From Sinonovacula constricta (lineage: Eukaryota; Mollusca; Bivalvia; Cardiida; Solecurtidae): DNA of 64,000 nucleotides. The position numbers and the translations under genes are program-made. Positions 22,672 to 37,600 of this stretch are shown piece after piece (position 1 is the first letter of the stretch; every line of letters begins with the position of its first letter). The stretch lies in assembly GCA_007844125.1 (NCBI GenBank), contig CM017561.1, forward strand, positions 36,104,862 to 36,168,861, written 5' to 3'. Under the pieces are notes generated by a model. That model was not told where the DNA came from. It saw only the letters and a program-made list of their open reading frames with translations, and ran no database searches.

Positions 22672-25600
22672 GATATTTGAATATTCGTTACGTATATTCG
22701 AATAATATTCGAATATTCGAAACAAATTTACATTAGAGTGGCACATAACTAAACAATTCGGCCTAACATTTACCACGTGATTTGTTTATATTTGCTTTGA
22801 ATGTTTACATTGCTCACCTAACTTTATGCAGAAGAGCAAATATAATTATGACCCATTCCTAGCGGTAAATTTTAAAACGACGATTTTACTCTGGAAATAC
22901 ATATGATAGCATAATCAATCCGCCATTATCGTGATTATATTGAAGAACCAGAAGCTGTGTTACTTTTCTCGGTCACCAATAACTTGCAAGTAAAATTCGG
23001 TCAATTCAAAAAGTCCGATTTAATGTGTGATCCACACGTCGGAACTTGCTTTCGGAGGCATTTTCGGGGGTCTAGGTACAGGTGATACAGGATCGACTGT
23101 GAGACAATTAGGCCAACGCGCAGGTTTTATTTAGGTGAATCGCTCAAGTAAACAACCGATTAAGAATATTCTGGTTGGTTGGAAGTCGGACCTTTGTTAA
23201 ATTGTTATTGGCTGGTAAAAATACGATCGGTCAGGTGTTAATCCGAAGCCATATAATGTCATTTAGCACACTTAGTTATAAATACACAAGTGACAATTAC
23301 GGATTGCGATTGGTTAGTGTCAGAATTACCAGATTGATGTTGTTACATGTCAATGATCGAGACCATCAAGTTAAAAATTACCCCTGCGTTAAAACAACAA
23401 GTTTATTTTAGCTGGAATGAAGGGTATCATTTATAGAATATGTACGCTTAGTTAAACAAAGTAATATATAATATAATAATGACTTGAGATTCTATTGTTA
23501 TCGGCTTTTAGGCATAGAACGACAAGATCGTGTTCTAACTAATGTCTATTAAGTTTTAATAACAACACATATATAAGAGAACTAACTATAGATTAACAGA
23601 GGAAGCTGGTATTAAAGAGGCAATCTAAGCGTGAGTACATGTAACTTGTAACTGACTCTACCCAGTGAGGCATCTACCTTATATATATACTACACATAGC
23701 ATGCGGTATGAAATAGACTGGCTACAATAACATAGATTATGTTGTTTATTTAGCATACATTTTTCAACGATATAATTTATAAATAAGTAAGACTGACTTA
23801 CTTATTGTTTTTTTAAGAATGCATTGTGTGTTCCATACTGTCGAATTACCCCCGTTAATATACACAAATATGCTTAAAAACACAAACGTACGCACGCACG
23901 CACACACACGCACGCGGACACACACGCACACACACACACACACACGCACACATACACACGCGCACACACACAATGTTCAATATTAATAACACAGCACACT
24001 TTCTTTCGATTTACATTTTATTTTACTTGTCTGATTCACCACTGTTTATTACCAACAACCTTAGAGTATTTTATACTTTAAGATATCTGAATTTATTTTT
24101 CTGTAACCGCTTTAAAAGAAATGTCATCTTTCTTCCACTCTCGGGGATGTCCGTGGTGGCGACTTCCACCTATTCTCCTCTTCCTCTCTAGTCGTCCCAA
24201 TTTACATCATTATCATTAGACTTATCATAAAATTCTTTTTTAGAGAAATCCATCGTAGCGACCAATAATGATAATTATAGCGACGTTCAGATATTTTGAT
24301 GGATGAAGACACAAGACAAATGACTGGGTAGAACCATCGGCACACCGCACGAAGACCTTCCATAATTAAAACGCGGCGAGAGGCTTAACAGCTGCTGAGT
24401 TACGTATCGACGATTATACCACTATTCCACCGGCGCCTCTTTGTAATCTTCATGATTGTCATCATCACATCAATGCCGTCGTAGATTTGACAACGCGAAG
24501 TCTAAGTTCAAAATATCCTATGGCTTCTTTGCTTCATTATATGGAGCTTCATACTCACCATGTCTATAAGCTTCTTAGTAAGTAATAGACACATTCTACG
24601 TTTGTTTTGATATCTTCAATGATCACATTTCAGTCATATGGATGCTGAATGATGGCTGGTTGCATGTGCAGCACGTCTTTATCTGATTGTTTTGCAGTTC
24701 TCTTCTGACTTAGTAGAAATTACAAATAGGAAAAATACACAATTCATAAATAGCATTTACAACTCTGAAAGTCAATGGTGTTGAGACATGTTTTTTTTAC
24801 AGTATAGTATACAAAGACGATATGGACTGTTTGTGAGCTCAATTAAATCCAGGGAAGTCAAGGAGTCTAGAGATTTTTGCGACGTCGCTTACTACGGCGT
24901 CCAGAGTTATGTAACAAACTGAGTTTCCGACGAACTTTAGTAGTCGTGACCTGTCTTTATGACTGAGAAAACTTGATGCGAATTCAAAAACAATTGTATA
25001 TGTCAACGAATCACGGGCATCCGCATCGCGTGCAAATCGGCGATGGTTGCTTGAACCTGAAGCCATTTCCGAGGTCGAGAGTTACAACCGCCTGGGTGTC
25101 TTATGCCACACCGACTCCGTTCGTTCGCGCAGAACTGGTGATATAAGATTAAGGATGAGACGTGTATTTTCCAGCATCGCAGACACAGCTTACGGCTTAA
25201 ATCCGACTACATGTAAACATGTGTATGGCCAAATTTTTCTGCCAAATGCACTCTTCAGAACGGAATGTTTATATAATCTGAGCAATAGGGAAATACTATG
25301 TATTGAGCGCGCGTATAGACTTTGTATCAGGTCAATTCAAAATCTAGGGATACGCACTCACACTCAAATAGCGCTGAGCATGTTAAATGCTCCTCTAATT
25401 AGCACCGAGATTGAGAAAAGAAAGTTGACACTTCTCGGACAACTATGTCGCTTAAGGTAAGCCATCCATCATTTGCAATATTCGGAAATCCAATTAATTT
25501 ACTATTTTCATAAAGAGTTATGTATATGTGATCTTAATTCAAAATTAAAAAAAAATCACCATCAACTTTTAGAAAAAATAATATTTGACTTTGCCAACCC

Positions 25601-28600
25601 CCTCTATCTAGAATGGTACTGTAAAGCTAAAGTACTTATGCTACAGTTTTGCTTATAAAATCAATAAAATGCAAATACACTTCTTGTTTTGGTTTTATTT
25701 TATGTCTCATAGCATATATTATCAGATTTAGTTAACAAAAAGACTTTGATGAGCATTATACTTTTAATACAGGTTAATTATCAAACATCGGCTCATAGAA
25801 CATAGGATTTTCAACCAGGACAGAAAATAAGGGCTATCAATCTATGATTTTTTTTGGTTATTTTTGTATGTTCACAAGCAATGAGTGTTACATACACTTT
25901 TCATGCAATGTATATAGAATCATACAACAGTAAATCAAAAACTTTTTACCGTATATTTGTTTCAGAAATGGTCAATAAATAACCCCACCACCCTTAGCAA
26001 AAAATCGCAAAACTGTTTTTTTATTATTATTTTGCTAATTACAATGCAAGTTTTCACATTAAAAAAACCCTGTAGAGGGTAAAAATGTTTCTTAATATAC
26101 AAAGAGGGTTGAAAACACATTAAATTAATTATATCAAATTGAACTAACATGAACATAAATTCAAAAATAAGCATTCACATCATGTGGTAAATCTCACAAA
26201 CACACCTAAATATTTCACTGTGAATATTTCAGGTGCTTAGTTTCAGTGAAGTCAATATGCTACCAAGAGAAGTTTTAAAAAAAACACATTTCAAATTGAA
26301 AATCCTAATTATTCCAAAATAATGATACAATGTAAGACAACATGACAAGTACACATAGAACTGAAACAATCAATACCAAATATGGCTATAATTAAAAATG
26401 CGTGTTCACAATAACAGTTGATACACATCACTGCTGATGTTTAAAGAAATCCATCAGCTTTGGAATCACTGTCTCTGTTTACAACTTGTGATATGGGCCT
26501 GGCCTTTATTATTTTTATATGTGAAGGTATTAGACAGTCCATCTTCACCATGCCGCAGGAATATTGTCCGAAGACAGGCTGGATTTAGACCAGATCCCGC
26601 CAAATTTTCTGCAGTCGTTGCCTTCATCACTCCATTGTACAGGAGAACACTCAAGACTCGATGTTCTTCAAATGTATTTCCATGGCTAATGAATTATTTG
26701 CAGCATTCAGGGTCGACGGAGCAGCCACGGACTCCATGTAACTTCCGGCCCTGCGCTCCATCACCTATAAATTGATGCATGGTTTTGAGAAATGTTATAT
26801 GTAAAGAATGACTTACATGCCTGTACAAAAATGAAGTGATATGTTGTACACAGGAAGAAAAAATGCCCCTGTGTTTATAATACATCAATAGGGACATGTT
26901 AAAAAGTAAAAAGGGCAAATATGTGTTGTAAACATATGAAACAATAATAACAACATGAAATAGTACTTCATTTTGTATACCAAGAATCATTTTTAACAAT
27001 CAATATGTAATTAGTGTTTGAAACCAATATTAATGATAAACACTGAAAAAGTACCTTTAAATTTTGGGGGTTGATAGGCCTGATATTCAGAGTCGACAGG
27101 AAGTTGTTGACTTTATCCGGACCGCCGAGACTATCAATCATTGCTAAAAATAAAAGTGAATAGTTAGTTACAATAAAAATGGTTTATTTTTAAGCGCACT
27201 TTGTTTCTACTTGTGTAGCTTTCATAAAGTTTCAAAATTATTACATAATCATCAGACATGAAACAAACTACAAATGTAGAATATAAAAGACTATTCTACT
27301 TATGAACAATAGGTCGATGTTACGTTCAATTTTTTTTAAATACGAAAATGTTTATTTACCTGTTCCAAGCTTGGTGTTGACAGCAGATGAGGGGATGCCC
27401 TTATATCCGGGGGCCATGTGGTCTTTCCCATAGGGAACTATGTTGATCTGGGCACACTCAATGTTTGAACACTTTAAATACAAATGTCCCTCAAGACCAC
27501 GCTGTTATCCCCCAAGACCACGCTGTAACTACGCTGTCATACGTAAGCAGTACTGGTCCTAGGCGACAGGCATTGCAATAACCACAGAAGAACTTCTTAT
27601 TCTATGATTCTTCGTCCAGTCTTCCAACTGTCACGACTGACATTTTTGCCGGTTAATGTTATCTGGCAGCGGGCACTTCTTCCAAAAACACTGTGGTAAA
27701 TCACAAGTATGTCCAACACCGAAATTGTGATTGATCATCACGTGAGTTTTGCTAATAGATCGTTTTTTCTTTTCTGAAGTGAATCGACCGCGTTTGTCAC
27801 AGCCGAAGGACGCCATTTTGATAAACACCGGATATACTGGAAAAGTCTCTACGACAAAAATTCAATAATCTAATGTCGCGTTATTACACATATAATTGAT
27901 AGAGTATATATTGTTGAATATAACTAAAAAGAAATTGAGTTTTGATGACGGTGATAATTACAAGATGTGTCCCCATTTCAAATATTTATCGACTATGCAT
28001 TTTTGTTAGGGACTCTGCATCGGAATATTTCGTTCGAATCCGGTGACAATCGAAGCTCACCGAAAGGTCGCGAAATAACATTAGCGTTTCCGATTAATGA
28101 TGTATGGCTTGCCTTAAAAAGGGATTACGCGGCGAAGCGATTGTTCTTGATAAGACTGCCGTCGTTTACTATTCACTCGCAAGGTCACGGGTTCTTCAAC
28201 GACATAAATACGGTACTTCAAAAATTTTAACCTGGCTTCATATCTTGATTTCTATGCTAGCTATGGACTTTTCCCAGATAAGATTAAGTGGAAAAATATA
28301 ATAACTCACAATATCAGACATTATAACATAACGGCATGAGAACAAGATGTGTCCTCAAACGAGTTTAACCGCTTTCACTCTATACACACCCAGTACAGCT
28401 TTTTGTAACATATGGTACTATGCAGCAGCATTTCCAAGAAAAGCAACACAATGTAAATCTGTAGCTTAACTAATGCGTACACATCTCGCTTCAATTTAAC
28501 TTGTAACCAATGTTCAGTTTTGTTAACACACACTTGTTTTACAGATCATCTTATCCTAGACTGTAGTCAGATGGCAACGCACAGGTATAAGCTCAAAGCA

Positions 28601-31600
28601 AAACTAAAAAAGGTGTTTGGATCTCGCTTAATAAACATCTTTTCTAACCTGGACAATGAAACAGTAGTCAATACACTTCTAGGCGTACAATGTCAAGCGT
28701 TAGTATGCATGTCAACAGACAGAATTGTAGAATTTTATTCTACGACTTTTCTTTTTTGCCACGCTGTTTTGCTCGAGTACAAGAAAACATAAGTACTTCA
28801 TTAACCTTTTTTAAGAATGGCTGTGTGGGCATTTGAACGTTTTGTAAGAGTGTATCTGCGTATGAATGGATACAGAGCTTTTTTGTCATATTTTCTCATG
28901 ATATTATTTTTTATCGATAAAACTCATCACTTTTTGTAAATTTGTTATTCAAAATATGAATACACTTCAAAGTGATGATTTATATATTTGTGTACAATCT
29001 ATCCATCTATGTTAAGCTTTTGATATGATAATGTCTTGTATGTATATGTTTATATCGCTCTTTTTATTCTTTTTTTTTGAAATTGCTCATTTTGAACAGC
29101 TTTGTGAATCTTCATCATTGGAGGAAATAAAGATTATATGACTGGGAAAACTTGATGCGAATTCAAAAACAATTGTATTTGTCGATTAGGACTCGGCGTG
29201 AACATTTTGGCCAGAAATACGTCATTATTAACATTAATGTTATATTTTGTTTAAACAAGATTTGAAGTAATTTATTGTCTATTGCATAAATATTGCATGC
29301 AGAATAATGAATGAACAAGGTCTTATTTAGTGACTACATGGGCGAATGGGAGAAATACAATGTTCAGTATTTCTACTAACCATGCGGTGTCTACTATGCC
29401 ATGACATTTGCCATATCCATCACATAGCCTCAATGCCTTCTGCGGCTCTATACTAGTTAATGATAGAAATCGTTTTTATCATCTCATCATCTCAGTCTAA
29501 AGTTACCACACGCGTCCGGAAATTGAAGGTGCTATCGGCATTCAGATTCAGACCACGCACGTGTGTAAGATTGACTAAATAAATGAATGGGGCTTATTCG
29601 TAATTCAGTGTATCACTTACAGATATGTAATGTTATCCAGGGTTAAACACTGATTCGGAGCTTAGATTAAAACTAAGGGCTAGCCAAACGCTATTTAACT
29701 TACCACTGCTGTCTAATAGCTTTGTAGCATCGCACTCTGATAACGGAAATTGAAGGTTTTGTCCTCGGCCGATTTTGTTCTAATTTATAAACCGGATCGT
29801 CCTTCCACCATCAGATGTATATATACTATAGCAGCTCTTATGCCCTATATTGTTAACATATACATGCAATCCCATGAACCTTTAAGTTGTATCAAATGCA
29901 GATTGTTAGCTGACGACATACTACTTATGTAGGAAGAAATGTATTATGTCTCCTTTCTGTGTAGCGGTCTCCATTTAATTTTCGAAATAATAGGAGAACT
30001 TCCAAAGCCATTTACATGATATTCAAATACTGTTTTAAACCAAACAACAGTAGACCGTTGTCAAAACTGAAATCGTTTTGTTTACATCCATATAGCTACG
30101 GTCATACCCTACCTACAGCTTTATGTCCGTCTTATCTAGCATAAACATTTCAACAGTTAAATAAGGAAAGACAAACAATGTGTGCAGTTCTGGGAAAGTC
30201 TTAAACCACTTATTTGCAGTGAAAACAACCGTGAAGTGTGTGCGTTGCTTTCGGAAGGTGCTTATTACAGCTAGTACGGTAAGGAAAGCATCACATTAAA
30301 TGGCTCTGTTTTCCCAATCGGCCATAAAATGCATATTATAAAAGAAAATTAAACTCACATTTCTGATTTTTAGCAGTTTTAGGAAAAAATCTTCAACGTA
30401 TTGTCGCGGGCCGGGCCCCTGCTTCGATTACTAATGGGCAATCGAGGTCGGAAGTTATATGCGGGCGCTGGCATCGCAATGCATCGGTTACGACGCGAGT
30501 CTTGTTTTGGTGCTACGTTCAAAGAGCCGGTCCTCAGCCGGCACTGGAAAACGCTCAACACTGGCTATAGACTTGCTTTACGGGCTATTATAAGTATGTA
30601 AACAAAAATGGACTCCACTTTAATCATAACTATATCGCGGTAACAGGGAATGAAAAAGAAATAAATAAAATATGCCAATCAAATTAATTTTTCTTTATTT
30701 ATAGCAGGGCCTAAACAAAATATGGTTTATTTACGTTGTTATTAAGTATAAAACTTTTTTTACTAAAGAATCCTATCGCAAAAATATGCTACTCAGAATG
30801 GATTTAACCCTAAAAAAAAATAATAAAAAAAAAAAATAAAATAAAAATATACCTCAGAAATATATCCCCTAAGTCTTGTGGTTTTTATCGTGTGGAGTCC
30901 TCGAAAAGGTTCGTAAAGCAGTTTATATAGGTCGGACGCACACAAAATCCGTGTGTGCAGTAAGGACGGGGGAGGTACCCAAAGGAAACCCCGTCACAAT
31001 TGTGCATGCACACAGTAAGTGTGCATGAAACAAACATCAATAACTTCTTAATACGGTAACTGAATACATCCCTTAGTAATTTCTGTTTTTAGATTATAAA
31101 TAGTATTACAATTCCGTAAACTAATTTTCACAAATAGTGCTTCTTATATAATACAAATGAATTTTAGGGTTTTTAATATTCCCGCTTGTTTAACTTTAAC
31201 TATAACCCCCTTAAGCGCCTCTCGTTAGGCAACAACAACTCGCGGATGTGAGTGACGTTATAAGGTAGAAGTGCCAAAGTGGCTGAGGGATAAACTTCCG
31301 GGTAGTGATTTTACACAACAAAACAATAATTAGAACAATTACAAACATGTTAGAAATATTTCCAATAAAAACTATTACATGGCAAGAAAATGTATTGATT
31401 TGAGCCTGTTATAGCAGAATATGAATTAGTGATTAATTATCAAGTGTATAGCGAGTTTAGAGTAAACTCACCGGGTAGGGTACGGTCCGTAATAGTGTCA
31501 TTTGATTCCTTGCCAGAATATTTGTGTATGTGTTCGAAAGGTTTTGGGCTAAATAGCAGGATCATCAATGTAATTTAGTACTTTTAAACTATTAACTTAA

Positions 31601-34600
31601 ACTCGTACTAAATAACATGAAATCCTAAACAACAGTTCTGATTTTTGCGCAATCAATACAAAGCCATTATTGGATGTTGGACCAAAATCAATACAACTAC
31701 ATGTATCAGTATATTTTGCTGAATATTTTCACACTTACTTTAGCCAAAGCAAGACTAAGCATTTTAGAATGGGCTGTGTTTTACTCTAGACCATACAATG
31801 GAGGTTCAGGACAAAATATTGTAATAAATTAGCAGGGCAATGTTCTTTGTCACATATTCGGGTGCTCGTTTAAGCATACACTTCTATAATTACCACGTAC
31901 AATCTACACATGTATCAGCATTTTTATTTGGTTCCCGCAATTAAGTCCATAGGATTGCCATATTTCCTTATTTGTGTCTAACCTTGCACAAAGGTGTCCT
32001 GTTTCACCATTGACTAATTCCATGTTTGCTTTCGTATCTACGACAATCTTTTTCTAGCCATTAAGATAAATAATATCGTTGCATTGCAACACTTCCGCAT
32101 CTGCTATGCTTTACTCTTCTCGCCCGGGTCCCGAAACTAAAGGTACAACCAGAATTTAAATTCTGACCATATAGGTGTAATGTTCACAAAATAAATAACT
32201 GGGAGGTCATTTAGGACCCAGCACATCACTTGCATACATTTAATCTCGTCCATGGTTAAATGTACAATGGCCAAACATTGCCTTTAGAGCTTTGATTCGT
32301 AGATTTGACTACTGGATCGACACACACTGTGAAAGTGTCCACTACTCTCATTTAGCTATGTACCGTCGCACCCCGATGATGGGAAATTAACGTTGTTCTC
32401 AGCGGATTTGGTTAAAAATTAACATATTAATACATCCACCGCCTGATGCGAGTTCCAACAGTTTTAAGCGCTTTGTTGTTAACCTCTTCATGCAATCTCA
32501 ATCATCCTTGAATCAGCAAAAACAGTCCAACCGTAAAATTGTATATCACAGGAATGTTTATAGTTAAATGTGATTATTTCAACGCATGTACATGTCGAGT
32601 GGGATATACCATAGCCGAACAACTATAAGCACACTAAACCACACTTACATTGAACCAATACAAGTGTCATACAAGACTGTTCGATTCCCCTGCTATATAA
32701 AAACTCGAATGGTTGTTGTTTTAGTATTATTCTTTTAAACATGACATTTACGACCATATGCTTGATTATAAAGAGGTCGCGCATGCTACTGGGATGTATA
32801 TTCAAATGTGTGAAATTGAGTGTAAGAATATTATTGTCTTATTAATTTTCTCGATATTCTTCTGCTACTTTTGCTATATTTTATAATAAGTATTTAAAAG
32901 TCGATGCACTTAATGAAAACATTGCATTTGGTAATTGGTACAATACCTGACTACTCAGCAGATTTGTCCTTGCATACGATAATAACGATTTTGTAGATAT
33001 ATTCTCCATTATAAACAACCTTTTTCATTTGTATATAAAGCTGCGTTTTATAAATTTCAAATACCACTTTTATTGCATGAACATGTTACGTGTGTTGTTT
33101 AAGTTAATGTGCATAAACTACACAGTCAGCTGTTTGCTGTGCGAAGCGTGTAATTCACGGTAATACGTATGTACAGACACATTCTGGGCAAACAATATTT
33201 TAGTCTGGTTCATGTTAACCCAAAATATATTATAGGGAGAGTGAGGAAAGAGGACTGGAATCGGTAGTCTGGCAGTGGTCTTGTTTATTACATCGAATAC
33301 TAAAAGAAGACCGGTATATCATCATCATCATCATTTTCTGTTGCTATAAGCATTATGAGATACAGTGCGAAACAGATGGTAAATAATAATGTTGAATGTT
33401 CATGCAACATATTGTTTCATATCAGCCGATATATTAAGCTATACAAGTACCTTTACTCCGACTACCGCCACTCTCTCTTGGTCCAGCAACTTGATACACA
33501 TATTGGTGGCATCAGCAAGAATAAGTTGTGTCCCAGAAATAGCCACCATACCAGTTATGAAACATTGGCGTTTGTCTTGCTCTGTGTTTACAGGTATCCT
33601 TGATACATCGGTACATGTAGTTGCCGGTGACTGCCCCAGATCTAATGAAGTGTCATAGTCAGTTTAGTGAGCCATTTACCTTTGCATTTTGCTGGATATT
33701 TAAGTTATCGCGATGCAGCAAAACCGTCATGTTTGTTCTAAATGGACGAACATAGATTGTTATCGACAGCAACTACATGATGATGATGATGATGAAAATG
33801 ATGATGACGATGATGATGATAATCATCATCAACATTATTATTTTCATTATCTTTATCATAAGTTATATGATAAGTTTCCGTTCTGATAAACGGCAGTGTT
33901 GTATCAGCATATTGCAAACATAATGTAATTTAATTAGGATAATGTAATATGTTATAACGTTGAGGCAATCTGTTTGCTATAAAACTGTTAATTTAAATAT
34001 AAATATAGCATTCATTTAATTGTAATGAAGACTGTGCGTTTCTAGTAATCCTACTAACTGTATAAGATCGACCAAAAAGGACTATGTTTGAACCTAATTC
34101 AGTCAGAAATGTCAATTTCGCAAGCACTTACAAAACGCAAGTGCCCGTGGAATTGATGTAACTACAAGATGTTTTTCATTCTTCTAAATTGGGTGAAAAA
34201 GAATATATGACAAAGTCCTATGAGCATTGCAATATATACCAAACTCGGAAAAGGCACAGATCAAAGGTATTTCACATGCAAGCCAAGCGAAAAGTAAGAA
34301 CAAATTTGTGATGAGTCATTTAACAAAAAGAGCAAACTCGACAGTTACCGCCTCGGAACGGTCAGTCGGCAATATGGACTGACTGGGGTGTTTAAACCGG
34401 TTTTACAGAGCTCTAACCTCGCACTTCCTGACGAGTTTCTCAAAAAGCAATGACAAAACCCACGATCTATTTGAATACAAAATGTCCAAGCGCTGATATT
34501 TTCTATAAGTTATGACGAAAGTAGAGACGTCATTGAAAAATAATGCCAACATAGTATTAAGAAAAGAATATGGTATTATTTCGATTTGAGCAACTACACA

Positions 34601-37600
34601 AAAATGGTTGACTATAAATGGAATTAACTTTCTGAATCATGAACAAACATGACCAGAGACGAATAAATGGTTGTAGCATCCTGTTTATGTGAAGATGGAA
34701 TTGAAGAACCAAAGGTCAATGTCCATCAAAGGAAATACACGTAACAATCCTTATAGGATGAATTAAATGACAAGATTACATGCACGGAGAAATTTTTTAC
34801 GACCGCCAGACTGCACAAGTTACATTACACAAAAAGCTGAAATACGCTAATATAATGCATTTGATTACATTGAAACAGATAAAAATGTTGTAGGGTGATT
34901 TTTTCACCGCATTTATTCGGTATATACTTTCATCAAAAACAAGCTTATTTTTACACGTTCTATCATAATGGGAACAGCAGTTAAGAATTGTGCGTCCCTC
35001 ATGTTATTAACTAAGAATTCTGATTAAGGGATTTAAGTGCATCACATTACACGCCTGTGAAATAAGAAACTACAATAAATCACAGTGTTTTTATTTTAAA
35101 TTTTACTCTTCCCCATTCATTTAATAAAATTGTTCCACGTTTGTCTTCATGTGATTCACTTCATCGACTCGATAATTACTCTTATATAATGTGAGGGCTT
35201 TAACATATCTTGCATATTTGTGTTAATATGTGCATGTGTTGATTGCGTAGTTATATGGAGAAGCGAACTTCTAATGAATAAAATATGTAAAGATAATATC
35301 AATAACCGAAATTACAAAAGCTGGTTACAAAAATCTTCATATTTTGTGATGGTATAACCGTGTACCAGCTGATACTACAAATGCTGTATATTAACAAATC
35401 ATTAACTCTATGGATTTGTGCGCGTGCATGAAGGTCGCGCATATTAATAAACCTCCGCACAGCTAATCACGAAAAAAGACCATGCCCTGTACGATATTTT
35501 CCAGCACAAGCGTTACATGTCGTATGTATTTGTCAAGCTTCGTTAATTGTATCACTGAACATGTTCTATTTAGCTTTAATATACATTACAACAACGGAAT
35601 TTACCTAAGCCTGTCCTGTCAGATAATGTCGTTGTCGGAAAAGCATGTGGAGGCTTCGGTGTGGAATGCTCCTATCAATGAAAACAACGCATGTCATTAA
35701 AACACTGTAAACAAACTCTTTTTTTTCAGGAATGATATCACTAACACATTAAGCAATGGACACAGAAAAACGTTCATATTTAGGGCGCATTAGAAAACCC
35801 AACATAGATTTTTCAGTTGTTTCTTAAACATTAAACACAGCCACAATCAATGATTGAGTTTGTATGGTTCAGGCAGCATGTTGTGCTTGTGTGCAATATA
35901 CAATACACAATTAGCATTTTGATAGTTCAATATAATAAAATCTTTCTTACAAAAGCGGTGTATTGTTTTCCGTAATCATCACTACATTAAAACATCTTAA
36001 TTATAATAGCTATAAGATATTCCACTACGTTTTATAGTTTATTTTCTTCATGCAAAGGGGATGATCGTACACCCAAAAACATTGGGAAAATAATAATGAA
36101 TAGGTTAACTGCAAAAACAAAAAAGTTTCCTTCCGTTATTTGTTAGTTATGCGTGACGGATATGCACGGTAAAGGTACGTGATAAATATATGGATAGACA
36201 GACAGACAGACAGACGGACGGATAGATAGAAAGATAAATAGATAGATAGATAAAATATATATTTTATTGTATATAAACATAAAAGATATCCAGTAAGATC
36301 TTGCTCCCGTGAGAGTTCCAAATAAATAAAGAATGAATAATATTAAATTAATTTAAAAACAAAACAGAACACAAATTACTAACTTACCTCCTTCACCGTC
36401 TCATGTTCGTCGCCTACATGTAACGAAAATTAATGCAGATGAAAACGCATTTAGAATGTAGTGAAACGATACGTTAATGAAAAAAAGCAAGTATATTGTT
36501 TTCTTTGTGTGCCTGGTACTTAGATTACGGATGCCATCTTTAGTAATTTCTTTACCTTAATTTAACTTCTCAAGTCATTGTTTGTTTGTATACTTTACCC
36601 TGTGGAAAAAATACACTTTATCACTTGTTAACATTTTATTAAAACTGATTTAAATGAAACAACCCCATCTGAGCTAATGTCATTACTGTTTTTGCTTGTC
36701 TAAATGACTAATACAGTGTGTTTGTTTCCAGATATGTTGAGGGAATCAAAATAAAAAATAACGCAAATTGCAAATAAAAAATATAAAAGAGCAGAGTTTT
36801 TATACGAGTCAAATATGGACTTTTGTTTGGAAAATTATAGCTTCGAACTAATAATCCACACAAATGTATTTGTTCTCACGCTACACGTTGAATGCCAGTC
36901 CCTTTGATTCCATACACAGAAACAAGTGTATTCCAGTTTTCGCACTATAATCCAGTCATCGTTTTTAAATCACAAAGTGGGAAGCAGTTTTTTTACCATA
37001 TGTTACAGTCCACCAGTATATGCAGCTCAGGTACATTTGACAACCATTACAGCAATGATGTAGCATGGGCACTTATCGAATAAAATACACAACGCGAATA
37101 TTGTCCCTATTAATTACGTGACAGATGATAAAACAAACGTAGACTTTTAATGTAAAATATATCAGCTGCCTAATATCTTAGTTTCATCACAAACACCATC
37201 TTTAGCTCAGCCGCAATAGCTCAGATGGTAGAGCGTCGGCTTGCGGATCGGGAGGTCGTGGGTTCGAACCCCGGCCGGGTCATACCAAAGACTTTAAAGT
37301 TGGTAGTAGTGGCTTCCCTCCTAACGCTCGGGGCTACGGGGACAGCATTACGCCTGACTCGTCGGTGTCAGTATAACGGACCGGCCGGGTTCAGTCCCTG
37401 GACACCTCATAAGTGCCCCTGTGCTGTAATGATAGAAATGTCGCTGCGCAGAATCGGCAAAAATGCCGGCTAATCCCATCTTTAGATGTAAGGCAACTGT
37501 CTTTCATAACACAATGAAACGATAAAGTGATTATTAAATCCTTAAATAGCTGTGTCTTTGCCGTGGCTCAAAGTACGTACGTGCAATAGCAGATGTATAT

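Noticed and set aside
23764..23973. Cys/Val-rich protein
   Set aside because: Translation of a (CA)n microsatellite.
30401..30601. A GC-rich gene (open on both strands)
   Set aside because: Open frames in several phases reflect GC content; no family resemblance and no splice sites I could defend.
37209..37281. A tRNA gene
   Set aside because: A and B boxes are good, but the acceptor stem does not pair and the anticodon stem has mismatches. A SINE body follows with no terminator.
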